Shown here piece by piece: positions 1 to 15,000 of a DNA stretch of 64,000 nucleotides. The translations under genes were made by a program, and so were the position numbers. This DNA is from Taeniopygia guttata. Its lineage: Eukaryota > Chordata > Aves > Passeriformes > Estrildidae. The stretch's first letter is position 1; each line of letters begins with the position of its first letter. The stretch spans positions 62,001 to 126,000 of the forward strand of contig NC_133025.1 in the NCBI RefSeq assembly GCF_048771995.1, in the 5' to 3' direction. The notes under the pieces were generated by a model. The model made no database searches and had not been told where the DNA came from. It saw only the letters and a list, made by a program, of their open reading frames with translations.

Positions 1-3000
1 GTGCTTGGATTCTGACGCCGTCATTGCAGGGTACACCTAAGTTCAGTGGAGACAAGGCGACATAGCATTGCTCAAACATGAGTGGACTCTCACTCCTCCT
101 CCTCCCTACCCCCCCGACTCACTGCAACTCCTCGGCCATTCCTCTGGGCTACCAGGATGGGACCTTGACATGCAAAATTGGAAGGTTTCATCACAGGGTC
201 CTGGAATACTTCCACCGAGACCACAAGCGCATGAAACCGGGTCCTTCAGCCAGTTGGTGACAGAGGTATGTGTACCCCAGGTCGATTCCCTAAAGCACAA
301 AAAGGAGAAAGGATGCTTACAGCTGAAATAAAAACTGAAACCTGAGCAAGAACAACTGCTTCTGACCTCTGCTCACCTGGTACACTGGACCTTGACTTCT
401 GCTATCTGCCCGGACCTCCTAAAAATAAAGGCAAAGAACACTGCTGTAACACAGTCACCATTTAGGCTTCCCCTGCAAAGGCAAACGATGACTGACCAGC
501 TGACGGAAATTCCTCACCCAGGATTGGGACTCCGCTGCCACAGATTTGAACTGTCTGCATCTGAAAGAAAGTTAGGACTAGTGTTAAAAGGCTGCAAGAC
601 AACTTAACAGCACCAAACATCTTACGTCAATCTCCTAATACAATCTAGAGCTCAAATACACCCTGCATTACCCATTTCAAGTCCCCAGGACTTGTGCTAT
701 TACGGGCCAGGCAGCAGGGCAGAGCACCGCCGGGAGACAGGACAGGACACCCGTGACACTGGACAGGACGTGACAAACGAGGGGACAGGAGAGGGAGAGA
801 GAGCTTTTGATGAGAAGAAAGGACCGAGAGACCCAAACAACACAGAGTGCACCAGAGACAAGTGCCAGGACACACACCGGAACTGCTCTGTCCAGCACAC
901 CTCAGCACCGAGATCAAAACAGACATTTTCCCTTCAGGTGGCCTAAGGAGACGCTTCTTGCACATCCCCATCTCCAAATCTGACTCAAAAACCCTTCCTG
1001 GGGAGTCCCTGGCACCTCTCTTCCATCCCCTCTCTGGGTTGTAGCCCTGGACTTATCTTGCACATATCCTGGGATGCAAATCCCCATCGGGTGAGTCCTT
1101 CAGCCTGTCTGGGGAGTTCCGGTTGTCCCCAGGCCGTTCTCTCTAAGTCTGACCAGAGAAAGAAAACGAAGCATCAGTGCACAGTCTTAACAGCACATCG
1201 GACCAAACCTGATAATTCTGCTACTCACCATTCTCCTCAGAATGCCCAGGTTCTCCGGCCAGCACACTTCGGGCGTGCTTGGATTCTGACGCCGTCATTG
1301 CAGGGTACACCTAAGTTCAGTGGAGACAAGGCGACATAGCATTGCTCAAACATGAGTGGACTCTCACTCCTCCTCCTCCCTACCCCCCCGAATCACTGCA
1401 ACTCCTCGGCCATTCCTCTGGGCTACCAGGATGGGACCTTGACATGTAAAATTGGAAGGTTTCACCACAGGGTCCTGGAATACTTCCACCGAGACCACAA
1501 GCGCATGAAACCGGGTCCTTCAGCCAGTTGGTGACAGAGGTATGTGTACTCCAGGTCGATTCCCTAAAGCACAAAAAGGAGAAAGGATGCTTACAGCTGC
1601 AATAAAAACTGAAACCTGAGCAAGAACAACTGCTTCTGACCTCTGCTCACCTGGTACACTGGACCTTGACTTCTGCTATCTGCCCGGACCTCCTAAAAAT
1701 AAAGGCAAAGAACACTGCTGTAACACAGTCACCATTTAGGCTTCCCCTGCAAAGGCAAACGATGACTGACCAGCTGACGGAAATTCCTCTCCCAGGATTG
1801 GGACTCCACTGCCACAGATTTGAACTGTCAGCATCTGAAAGGAAGTTAGGACTAGTGTTAAAAGGCTGCAAGACAACTTAACAGCACCAAACATCTTACA
1901 TCAATCTCCTAATACAATCTAGAGCTCAAATACACCCTGCATTACCCATTTCAAGTCCCCAGGACTTGTGCTATTATGGGCCAGGCAGCAGGGCAGAGCA
2001 CCGCCGGGAGACAGGACAGGACACCCGTGACACGGGACAGGACGTGACAAACGAGGGGACAGGAGAGGGAGAGAGAGCTTTTGATGAGAAGAAAGGACCG
2101 AGAGACCCAAACAACACAGAGTGCACCAGAGACAAGTGCCAGGACACACACCGGAACTGCTCTGTCCAGCACACCTCAGCACCGAGATCAAAACAGACAT
2201 TTTCCCTTCAGGTGGCCTAAGGAGACGCTTCTTGCACATCCCCATCTCCAAATCTGACTCAAAAACCCTTCCTGGGGAGTCCCTGGCACCTCTCTTCCAT
2301 CCCCTCTCTGGGTTGTAGCCCTGGACTTATCTTGCACATATCCTGGGATGCAAATCCCCATCGGGTGAGTCCTTCAGCCTGTCTGGGGAGTTCCAGTTGT
2401 CCCCAGGCCGTTCTCTCTAAGTCTGACTAGAGAAAGAAAACGGAGCATCAGTGCACAGTCTTAACAGCACATCGGACCAAACCTGATAATTCTGCTACTC
2501 ACCATTCTCCTCAGAATGCCCAGGTTCTCCGGCCAGCACACTTCGGGCGTGCTTGGATTCTGACGCCGTCATTGCAGGGTACACCTAAGTTCAGTGGAGA
2601 CAAGGCGACATAGCATTGCTCAAACATGAGTGGACTCTCACTCCTCCTCCTCCCTACCCCCCCGAATCACTGCAACTCCTCGGCCATTCCTCTGGGCTAC
2701 CAGGATGGGACCTTGACATGCAAAATTGGAAGGTTTCATCACAGGGTCCTGGAATACTTCCACCGAGACCACAAGCGCATGAAACCGGGTCCTTCAGCCA
2801 GTTGGTGACAGAGGTATGTGTACTCCAGGTCGATTCCCTAAAGCACAAAAAGGAGAAAGGATGCTTACAGCTGCAATAAAAACTGAAACCTGAGCAAGAA
2901 CAACTGCTTCTGACCTCTGCTCACCTGGTACACTGGACCTTGACTTCTGCTATCTGCCCGGACCTCCTAAAAATAAAGGCAAAGAACACTGCTGTAACAC

Positions 3001-6000
3001 AGTCACCATTTAGGCTTCCCCTGCAAAGGCAAACGATGACTGACCAGCTGACGGAAATTCCTCTCCCAGGATTGGGACTCCGCTGCCACAGATTTGAACT
3101 GTCAGCATCTGAAAGGAAGTTAGGACTAGTGTTAAAAGGCTGCAAGACAACTTAACAGCAGCAAACATCTTACGTCAATCTCCTAATACAATCTAGAGCT
3201 CAAATACACCCTGCATTACCCATTTCAAGTCCCCAGGACTTGTGCTATTACGGGCCAGGCAGCAGGGCAGAGCACCGCCGGGAGACAGGACAGGACACCC
3301 GTGACACTGGACAGGACGTGACAAACGAGGGGACAGGAGAGGGAGAGAGAGCTTTTGATGAGAAGAAAGGACCGAGAGACCCAAACAACACAGAGTGCAC
3401 CAGAGACAAGTGCCAGGACACACACCGGAACTGCTCTGTCCAGCACACCTCAGCACCGAGATCAAAACAGACATTTTCCCTTCAGGTGGCCTAAGGAGAC
3501 GCTTCTTGCACATCCCCATCTCCAAATCTGACTCAAAAACCCTTCCTGGGGAGTCCCTGGCACCTCTCTTCCATCCCCTCTCTGGGTTGTAGCCCTGGAC
3601 TTATCTTGCACATATCCTGGGATGCAAATCCCCATCGGGTGAGTCCTTCAGCCTGTCTGGGGAGTTCCAGTTGTCCCCAGGCCGTTCTCTCTAAGTCTGA
3701 CTAGAGAAAGAAAACGGAGCATCAGTGCACAGTCTTAACAGCACATCGGACCAAACCTGATAATTCTGCTACTCACCATTCTCCTCAGAATGCCCAGGTT
3801 CTCCGGCCAGCACACTTCGGGCGTGCTTGGATTCTGACGCCGTCATTGCAGGGTACACCTAAGTTCAGTGGAGACAAGGCGACATAGCATTGCTCAAACA
3901 TGAGTGGACTCTCACTCCTCCTCCTCCCTACCCCCCCGAATCACTGCAACTCCTCGGCCATTCCTCTGGGCTACCAGGATGGGACCTTGTGATGCAAAAT
4001 TGGAAGGTTTCATCACAGGGTCCTGGAATACTTCCACCGAGACCACAAGCGCATGAAACCGGGTCCTTCAGCCAGTTGGTGACAGAGGTATGTGTACTCC
4101 AGGTCGATTCCCTAAAGCACAAAAAGGAGAAAGGATGCTTACAGCTGCAATAAAAACTGAAACCTGAGCAAGAACAACTGCTTCTGACCTCTGCTCACCT
4201 GGTACACTGGACCTTGACTTCTGCTATCTGCCCGGACCTCCTAAAAATAAAGGCAAAGAACACTGCTGTAACACAGTCACCATTTAGGCTTCCCCTGCAA
4301 AGGCAAACGATGACTGACCAGCTGACGGAAATTCCTCTCCCAGGATTGGGACTCCACTGCCACAGATTTGAACTGTCAGCATCTGAAAGGAAGTTAGGAC
4401 TAGTGTTAAAAGGCTGCAAGACAACTTAACAGCAGCAAACATCTTACATCAATCTCCTAATACAATCTAGAGCTCAAATACACCCTGCATTACCCATTTC
4501 AAGTCCCCAGGACTTGTGCTATTATGGGCCAGGCAGCAGGGCAGAGCACCGCCGGGAGACAGGACAGGACACCCGTGACACGGGACAGGACGTGACAAAC
4601 GAGGGGACAGGAGAGGGAGAGAGAGCTTTTGATGAGAAGAAAGGACCGAGAGACCCAAACAACACAGAGTGCACCAGAGACAAGTGCCAGGACACACACC
4701 GGAACTGCTCTGTCCAGCACACCTCAGCACCGAGATCAAAACAGACATTTTCCCTTCAGGTGGCCTAAGGAGACGCTTCTTGCACATCCCCATCTCCAAA
4801 TCTGACTCAAAAACCCTTCCTGGGGAGTCCCTGGCACCTCTCTTCCATCCCCTCTCTGGGTTGTAGCCCTGGACTTATCTTGCACATATCCTGGGATGCA
4901 AATCCCCATCGGGTGAGTCCTTCAGCCTGTCTGGGGAGTTCCAGTTGTCCCCAGGCCGTTCTCTCTAAGTCTGACTAGAGAAAGAAAACGGAGCATCAGT
5001 GCACAGTCTTAACAGCACATCGGACCAAACCTGATAATTCTGCTACTCACCATTCTCCTCAGAATGCCCAGGTTCTCCGGCCAGCACACTTCGGGCGTGC
5101 TTGGATTCTGACGCCGTCATTGCAGGGTACACCTAAGTTCAGTGGAGACAAGGCGACATAGCATTGCTCAAACATGAGTGGACTCTCACTCCTCCTCCTC
5201 CCTACCCCCCCGAATCACTGCAACTCCTCGGCCATTCCTCTGGGCTACCAGGATGGGACCTTGTGATGCAAAATTGGAAGGTTTCATCACAGGGTCCTGG
5301 AATACTTCCACCGAGACCACAAGCGCATGAAACCGGGTCCTTCAGCCAGTTGGTGACAGAGGTATGTGTACTCCAGGTCGATTCCCTAAAGCACAAAAAG
5401 GAGAAAGGATGCTTACAGCTGCAATAAAAACTGAAACCTGAGCAAGAACAACTGCTTCTGACCTCTGCTCACCTGGTACACTGGACCTTGACTTCTGCTA
5501 TCTGCCCGGACCTCCTAAAAATAAAGGCAAAGAACACTGCTGTAACACAGTCACCATTTAGGCTTCCCCTGCAAAGGCAAACGATGACTGACCAGCTGAC
5601 GGAAATTCCTCTCCCAGGATTGGGACTCCGCTGCCACAGATTTGAACTGTCAGCATCTGAAAGGAAGTTAGGACTAGTGTTAAAAGGCTGCAAGACAACT
5701 TAACAGCAGCAAACATCTTACGTCAATCTCCTAATACAATCTAGAGCTCAAATACACCCTGCATTACCCATTTCAAGTCCCCAGGACTTGTGCTATTACG
5801 GGCCAGGCAGCAGGGCAGAGCACCGCCGGGAGACAGGACAGGACACCCGTGACACTGGACAGGACGTGACAAACGAGGGGACAGGAGAGGGAGAGAGAGC
5901 TTTTGATGAGAAGAAAGGACCGAGAGACCCAAACAACACAGAGTGCACCAGAGACAAGTGCCAGGACACACACCGGAACTGCTCTGCCCAGCACACCTCA

Positions 6001-9000
6001 GCACCGAGATCAAAACAGACATTTTCCCTTCAGGTGGCCTAAGGAGACGCTTCTTGCACATCCCCATCTCCAAATCTGACTCAAAAACCCTTCCTGGGGA
6101 GTCCCTGGCACCTCTCTTCCATCCCCTCTCTGGGTTGTAGCCCTGGACTTATCTTGCACATATCCTGGGATGCAAATCCCCATCGGGTGAGTCCTTCAGC
6201 CTGTCTGGGGAGTTCCAGTTGTCCCCAGGCCGTTCTCTCTAAGTCTGACTAGAGAAAGAAAACGGAGCATCAGTGCACAGTCTTAACAGCACATCGGACC
6301 AAACCTGATAATTCTGCTACTCACCATTCTCCTCAGAATGCCCAGGTTCTCCGGCCAGCACACTTCGGGCGTGCTTGGATTCTGACGCCGTCATTGCAGG
6401 GTACACCTAAGTTCAGTGGAGACAAGGCGACATAGCATTGCTCAAACATGAGTGGACTCTCACTCCTCCTCCTCCCTACCCCCCCGAATCACTGCAACTC
6501 CTCGGCCATTCCTCTGGGCTACCAGGATGGGACCTTGTGATGCAAAATTGGAAGGTTTCATCACAGGGTCCTGGAATACTTCCACCGAGACCACAAGCGC
6601 ATGAAACCGGGTCCTTCAGCCAGTTGGTGACAGAGGTATGTGTACTCCAGGTCGATTCCCTAAAGCACAAAAAGGAGAAAGGATGCTTACAGCTGCAATA
6701 AAAACTGAAACCTGAGCAAGAACAACTGCTTCTGACCTCTGCTCACCTGGTACACTGGACCTTGACTTCTGCTATCTGCCCGGACCTCCTAAAAATAAAG
6801 GCAAAGAACACTGCTGTAACACAGTCACCATTTAGGCTTCCCCTGCAAAGGCAAACGATGACTGACCAGCTGACGGAAATTCCTCTCCCAGGATTGGGAC
6901 TCCGCTGCCACAGATTTGAACTGTCTGCATCTGAAAGGAAGTTAGGACTAGTGTTAAAAGGCTGCAAGACAACTTAACAGCAGCAAACATCTTACGTCAA
7001 TCTCCTAATACAATCTAGAGCTCAAATACACCCTGCATTACCCATTTCAAGTCCCCAGGACTTGTGCTATTACGGGCCAGGCAGCAGGGCAGAGCACCGC
7101 CGGGAGACAGGACAGGACACCCGTGACACTGGACAGGACGTGACAAACGAGGGGACAGGAGAGGGAGAGAGAGCTTTTGATGAGAAGAAAGGACCGAGAG
7201 ACCCAAACAACACAGAGTGCACCAGAGACAAGTGCCAGGACACACACCGGAACTGCTCTGTCCAGCACACCTCAGCACCGAGATCAAAACAGACATTTTC
7301 CCTTCAGGTGGCCTAAGGAGACGCTTCTTGCACATCCCCATCTCCAAATCTGACTCAAAAACCCTTCCTGGGGAGTCCCTGGCACCTCTCTTCCATCCCC
7401 TCTCTGGGTTGTAGCCCTGGACTTATCTTGCACATATCCTGGGATGCAAATCCCCATCGGGTGAGTCCTTCAGCCTGTCTGGGGAGTTCCAGTTGTCCCC
7501 AGGCCGTTCTCTCTAAGTCTGACCAGAGAAAGAAAACGAAGCATCAGTGCACAGTCTTAACAGCACATCGGACCAAACCTGATAATTCTGCTACTCACCA
7601 TTCTCCTCAGAATGCCCAGGTTCTCCGGCCAGCACACTTCGGGCGTGCTTGGATTCTGACGCCGTCATTGCAGGGTACACCTAAGTTCAGTGGAGACAAG
7701 GCGACATAGCATTGCTCAAACATGAGTGGACTCTCACTCCTCCTCCTCCCTACCCCCCCGAATCACTGCAACTCCTCGGCCATTCCTCTGGGCTACCAGG
7801 ATGGGACCTTGTGATGCAAAATTGGAAGGTTTCATCACAGGGTCCTGGAATACTTCCACCGAGACCACAAGCGCATGAAACCGGGTCCTTCAGCCAGTTG
7901 GTGACAGAGGTATGTGTACTCCAGGTCGATTCCCTAAAGCACAAAAAGGAGAAAGGATGCTTACAGCTGCAATAAAAACTGAAACCTGAGCAAGAACAAC
8001 TGCTTCTGACCTCTGCTCACCTGGTACACTGGACCTTGACTTCTGCTATCTGCCCGGACCTCCTAAAAATAAAGGCAAAGAACACTGCTGTAACACAGTC
8101 ACCATTTAGGCTTCCCCTGCAAAGGCAAACGATGACTGACCAGCTGACAGAAATTCCTCTCCCAGGATTGGGACTCCGCTGCCACAGATTTGAACTGTCA
8201 GCATCTGAAAGGAAGTTAGGACTAGTGTTAAAAGGCTGCAAGACAACTTAACAGCACCAAACATCTTACATCAATCTCCTAATACAATCTAGAGCTCAAA
8301 TACACCCTGCATTACCCATTTCAAGTCCCCAGGACTTGTGCTATTACGGGCCAGGCAGCAGGGCAGAGCACCGCCGGGAGACAGGACAGGACACCCGTGA
8401 CACGGGACAGGACGTGACAAACGAGGGGACAGGAGAGGGAGAGAGAGCTTTTGATGAGAAGAAAGGACCGAGAGACCCAAACAACACAGAGTGCACCAGA
8501 GACAAGTGCCAGGACACACACCGGAACTGCTCTGTCCAGCACACCTCAGCACCGAGATCAAAACAGACATTTTCCCTTCAGGTGGCCTAAGGAGACGCTT
8601 CTTGCACATCCCCATCTCCAAATCTGACTCAAAAACCCTTCCTGGGGAGTCCCTGGCACCTCTCTTCCATCCCCTCTCTGGGTTGTAGCCCTGGACTTAT
8701 CTTGCACATATCCTGGGATGCAAATCCCCATCGGGTGAGTCCTTCAGCCTGTCTGGGGAGTTCCAGTTGTCCCCAGGCCGTTCTAAGTCTGACTAGAGAA
8801 AGAAAACGGAGCATCAGTGCACAGTCTTAACAGCACATCGGACCAAACCTGATAATTCTGCTACTCACCATTCTCCTCAGAATGCCCAGGTTCTCCGGCC
8901 AGCACACTTCGGGCGTGCTTGGATTCTGACGCCGTCATTGCAGGGTACACCTAAGTTCAGTGGAGACAAGGCGACATAGCATTGCTCAAACATGAGTGGA

Positions 9001-12000
9001 CTCTCACTCCTCCTCCTCCCTACCCCCCCGAATCACTGCAACTCCTCGGCCATTCCTCTGGGCTACCAGGATGGGACCTTGTGATGCAAAATTGGAAGGT
9101 TTCATCACAGGGTCCTGGAATACTTCCACCGAGACCACAAGCGCATGAAACCGGGTCCTTCAGCCAGTTGGTGACAGAGGTATGTGTACTCCAGGTCGAT
9201 TCCCTAAAGCACAAAAAGGAGAAAGGATGCTTACAGCTGCAATAAAAACTGAAACCTGAGCAAGAACAACTGCTTCTGACCTCTGCTCACCTGGTACACT
9301 GGACCTTGACTTCTGCTATCTGCCCGGACCTCCTAAAAATAAAGGCAAAGAACACTGCTGTAACACAGTCACCATTTAGGCTTCCCCTGCAAAGGCAAAC
9401 GATGACTGACCAGCTGACGGAAATTCCTCTCCCAGGATTGGGACTCCGCTGCCACAGATTTGAACTGTCAGCATCTGAAAGGAAGTTAGGACTAGTGTTA
9501 AAAGGCTGCAAGACAACTTAACAGCAGCAAACATCTTACGTCAATCTCCTAATACAATCTAGAGCTCAAATACACCCTGCATTACCCATTTCAAGTCCCC
9601 AGGACTTGTGCTATTACGGGCCAGGCAGCAGGGCAGAGCACCGCCGGGAGACAGGACAGGACACCCGTGACACTGGACAGGACGTGACAAACGAGGGGAC
9701 AGGAGAGGGAGAGAGAGCTTTTGATGAGAAGAAAGGACCGAGAGACCCAAACAACACAGAGTGCACCAGAGACAAGTGCCAGGACACACACCGGAACTGC
9801 TCTGTCCAGCACACCTCAGCACCGAGATCAAAACAGACATTTTCCCTTCAGGTGGCCTAAGGAGACGCTTCTTGCACATCCCCATCTCCAAATCTGACTC
9901 AAAAACCCTTCCTGGGGAGTCCCTGGCACCTCTCTTCCATCCCCTCTCTGGGTTGTAGCCCTGGACTTATCTTGCACATATCCTGGGATGCAAATCCCCA
10001 TCGGGTGAGTCCTTCAGCCTGTCTGGGGAGTTCCAGTTGTCCCCAGGCCGTTCTCTCTAAGTCTGACTAGAGAAAGAAAACGGAGCATCAGTGCACAGTC
10101 TTAACAGCACATCGGACCAAACCTGATAATTCTGCTACTCACCATTCTCCTCAGAATGCCCAGGTTCTCCGGCCAGCACACTTCGGGCGTGCTTGGATTC
10201 TGACGCCGTCATTGCAGGGTACACCTAAGTTCAGTGGAGACAAGGCGACATAGCATTGCTCAAACATGAGTGGACTCTCACTCCTCCTCCTCCCTACCCC
10301 CCCGAATCACTGCAACTCCTCGGCCATTCCTCTGGGCTACCAGGATGGGACCTTGACATGTAAAATTGGAAGGTTTCACCACAGGGTCCTGGAATACTTC
10401 CACCGAGACCACAAGCGCATGAAACCGGGTCCTTCAGCCAGTTGGTGACAGAGGTATGTGTACTCCAGGTCGATTCCCTAAAGCACAAAAAGGAGAAAGG
10501 ATGCTTACAGCTGCAATAAAAACTGAAACCTGAGCAAGAACAACTGCTTCTGACCTCTGCTCACCTGGTACACTGGACCTTGACTTCTGCTATCTGCCCG
10601 GACCTCCTAAAAATAAAGGCAAAGAACACTGCTGTAACACAGTCACCATTTAGGCTTCCCCTGCAAAGGCAAACGATGACTGACCAGCTGACGGAAATTC
10701 CTCTCCCAGGATTGGGACTCCACTGCCACAGATTTGAACTGTCAGCATCTGAAAGGAAGTTAGGACTAGTGTTAAAAGGCTGCAAGACAACTTAACAGCA
10801 CCAAACATCTTACATCAATCTCCTAATACAATCTAGAGCTCAAATACACCCTGCATTACCCATTTCAAGTCCCCAGGACTTGTGCTATTACGGGCCAGGC
10901 AGCAGGGCAGAGCACCGCCGGGAGACAGGACAGGACACCCGTGACACGGGACAGGACGTGACAAACGAGGGGACAGGAGAGGGAGAGAGAGCTTTTGATG
11001 AGAAGAAAGGACCGAGAGACCCAAACAACACAGAGTGCACCAGAGACAAGTGCCAGGACACACACCGGAACTGCTCTGTCCAGCACACCTCAGCACCGAG
11101 ATCAAAACAGACATTTTCCCTTCAGGTGGCCTAAGGAGACGCTTCTTGCACATCCCCATCTCCAAATCTGACTCAAAAACCCTTCCTGGGGAGTCCCTGG
11201 CACCTCTCTTCCATCCCCTCTCTGGGTTGTAGCCCTGGACTTATCTTGCACATATCCTGGGATGCAAATCCCCATCGGGTGAGTCCTTCAGCCTGTCTGG
11301 GGAGTTCCAGTTGTCCCCAGGCCGTTCTCTCTAAGTCTGACTAGAGAAAGAAAACGGAGCATCAGTGCACAGTCTTAACAGCACATCGGACCAAACCTGA
11401 TAATTCTGCTACTCACCATTCTCCTCAGAATGCCCAGGTTCTCCGGCCAGCACACTTCGGGCGTGCTTGGATTCTGACGCCGTCATTGCAGGGTACACCT
11501 AAGTTCAGTGGAGACAAGGCGACATAGCATTGCTCAAACATGAGTGGACTCTCACTCCTCCTCCTCCCTACCCCCCCGAATCACTGCAACTCCTCGGCCA
11601 TTCCTCTGGGCTACCAGGATGGGACCTTGTGATGCAAAATTGGAAGGTTTCATCACAGGGTCCTGGAATACTTCCACCGAGACCACAAGCGCATGAAACC
11701 GGGTCCTTCAGCCAGTTGGTGACAGAGGTATGTGTACTCCAGGTCGATTCCCTAAAGCACAAAAAGGAGAAAGGATGCTTACAGCTGCAATAAAAACTGA
11801 AACCTGAGCAAGAACAACTGCTTCTGACCTCTGCTCACCTGGTACACTGGACCTTGACTTCTGCTATCTGCCCGGACCTCCTAAAAATAAAGGCAAAGAA
11901 CACTGCTGTAACACAGTCACCATTTAGGCTTCCCCTGCAAAGGCAAACGATGACTGACCAGCTGACGGAAATTCCTCTCCCAGGATTGGGACTCCGCTGC

Positions 12001-15000
12001 CACAGATTTGAACTGTCAGCATCTGAAAGGAAGTTAGGACTAGTGTTAAAAGGCTGCAAGACAACTTAACAGCAGCAAACATCTTACGTCAATCTCCTAA
12101 TACAATCTAGAGCTCAAATACACCCTGCATTACCCATTTCAAGTCCCCAGGACTTGTGCTATTACGGGCCAGGCAGCAGGGCAGAGCACCGCCGGGAGAC
12201 AGGACAGGACACCCGTGACACTGGACAGGACGTGACAAACGAGGGGACAGGAGAGGGAGAGAGAGCTTTTGATGAGAAGAAAGGACCGAGAGACCCAAAC
12301 AACACAGAGTGCACCAGAGACAAGTGCCAGGACACACACCGGAACTGCTCTGTCCAGCACACCTCAGCACCGAGATCAAAACAGACATTTTCCCTTCAGG
12401 TGGCCTAAGGAGACGCTTCTTGCACATCCCCATCTCCAAATCTGACTCAAAAACCCTTCCTGGGGAGTCCCTGGCACCTCTCTTCCATCCCCTCTCTGGG
12501 TTGTAGCCCTGGACTTATCTTGCACATATCCTGGGATGCAAATCCCCATCGGGTGAGTCCTTCAGCCTGTCTGGGGAGTTCCAGTTGTCCCCAGGCCGTT
12601 CTCTCTAAGTCTGACCAGAGAAAGAAAACGAAGCATCAGTGCACAGTCTTAACAGCACATCGGACCAAACCTGATAATTCTGCTACTCACCATTCTCCTC
12701 AGAATGCCCAGGTTCTCCGGCCAGCACACTTCGGGCGTGCTTGGATTCTGACGCCGTCATTGCAGGGTACACCTAAGTTCAGTGGAGACAAGGCGACATA
12801 GCATTGCTCAAACATGAGTGGACTCTCACTCCTCCTCCTCCCTACCCCCCCGAATCACTGCAACTCCTCGGCCATTCCTCTGGGCTACCAGGATGGGACC
12901 TTGTGATGCAAAATTGGAAGGTTTCATCACAGGGTCCTGGAATACTTCCACCGAGACCACAAGCGCATGAAACCGGGTCCTTCAGCCAGTTGGTGACAGA
13001 GGTATGTGTACTCCAGGTCGATTCCCTAAAGCACAAAAAGGAGAAAGGATGCTTACAGCTGCAATAAAAACTGAAACCTGAGCAAGAACAACTGCTTCTG
13101 ACCTCTGCTCACCTGGTACACTGGACCTTGACTTCTGCTATCTGCCCGGACCTCCTAAAAATAAAGGCAAAGAACACTGCTGTAACACAGTCACCATTTA
13201 GGCTTCCCCTGCAAAGGCAAACGATGACTGACCAGCTGACGGAAATTCCTCTCCCAGGATTGGGACTCCGCTGCCACAGATTTGAACTGTCAGCATCTGA
13301 AAGGAAGTTAGGACTAGTGTTAAAAGGCTGCAAGACAACTTAACAGCAGCAAACATCTTACGTCAATCTCCTAATACAATCTAGAGCTCAAATACACCCT
13401 GCATTACCCATTTCAAGTCCCCAGGACTTGTGCTATTACGGGCCAGGCAGCAGGGCAGAGCACCGCCGGGAGACAGGACAGGACACCCGTGACACTGGAC
13501 AGGACGTGACAAACGAGGGGACAGGAGAGGGAGAGAGAGCTTTTGATGAGAAGAAAGGACCGAGAGACCCAAACAACACAGAGTGCACCAGAGACAAGTG
13601 CCAGGACACACACCGGAACTGCTCTGTCCAGCACACCTCAGCACCGAGATCAAAACAGACATTTTCCCTTCAGGTGGCCTAAGGAGACGCTTCTTGCACA
13701 TCCCCATCTCCAAATCTGACTCAAAAACCCTTCCTGGGGAGTCCCTGGCACCTCTCTTCCATCCCCTCTCTGGGTTGTAGCCCTGGACTTATCTTGCACA
13801 TATCCTGGGATGCAAATCCCCATCGGGTGAGTCCTTCAGCCTGTCTGGGGAGTTCCAGTTGTCCCCAGGCCGTTCTCTCTAAGTCTGACTAGAGAAAGAA
13901 AACGGAGCATCAGTGCACAGTCTTAACAGCACATCGGACCAAACCTGATAATTCTGCTACTCACCATTCTCCTCAGAATGCCCAGGTTCTCCGGCCAGCA
14001 CACTTCGGGCGTGCTTGGATTCTGACGCCGTCATTGCAGGGTACACCTAAGTTCAGTGGAGACAAGGCGACATAGCATTGCTCAAACATGAGTGGACTCT
14101 CACTCCTCCTCCTCCCTACCCCCCCGAATCACTGCAACTCCTCGGCCATTCCTCTGGGCTACCAGGATGGGACCTTGTGATGCAAAATTGGAAGGTTTCA
14201 TCACAGGGTCCTGGAATACTTCCACCGAGACCACAAGCGCATGAAACCGGGTCCTTCAGCCAGTTGGTGACAGAGGTATGTGTACTCCAGGTCGATTCCC
14301 TAAAGCACAAAAAGGAGAAAGGATGCTTACAGCTGCAATAAAAACTGAAACCTGAGCAAGAACAACTGCTTCTGACCTCTGCTCACCTGGTACACTGGAC
14401 CTTGACTTCTGCTATCTGCCCGGACCTCCTAAAAATAAAGGCAAAGAACACTGCTGTAACACAGTCACCATTTAGGCTTCCCCTGCAAAGGCAAACGATG
14501 ACTGACCAGCTGACGGAAATTCCTCTCCCAGGATTGGGACTCCGCTGCCACAGATTTGAACTGTCAGCATCTGAAAGGAAGTTAGGACTAGTGTTAAAAG
14601 GCTGCAAGACAACTTAACAGCAGCAAACATCTTACGTCAATCTCCTAATACAATCTAGAGCTCAAATACACCCTGCATTACCCATTTCAAGTCCCCAGGA
14701 CTTGTGCTATTACGGGCCAGGCAGCAGGGCAGAGCACCGCCGGGAGACAGGACAGGACACCCGTGACACTGGACAGGACGTGACAAACGAGGGGACAGGA
14801 GAGGGAGAGAGAGCTTTTGATGAGAAGAAAGGACCGAGAGACCCAAACAACACAGAGTGCACCAGAGACAAGTGCCAGGACACACACCGGAACTGCTCTG
14901 TCCAGCACACCTCAGCACCGAGATCAAAACAGACATTTTCCCTTCAGGTGGCCTAAGGAGACGCTTCTTGCACATCCCCATCTCCAAATCTGACTCAAAA

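Noticed and set aside
78..260. 60-codon ORF starting MSGLSLLLLP, which looks like a signal peptide
   Set aside because: It stays open only in the few units with GACATG (for example units 1, 2, 3, 9 and 25); elsewhere TGA cuts it short. The leucine run comes from the CTCCTCCTC pyrimidine tract.
18..270. Exon-like signals in the monomer (CATTGCAG acceptor at 22-29, AG/GTATGT donor at 264-269)
   Set aside because: Signals of this strength are common by chance. The enclosed sequence has no conserved frame and no known protein. RNA-seq would be needed to reopen it.
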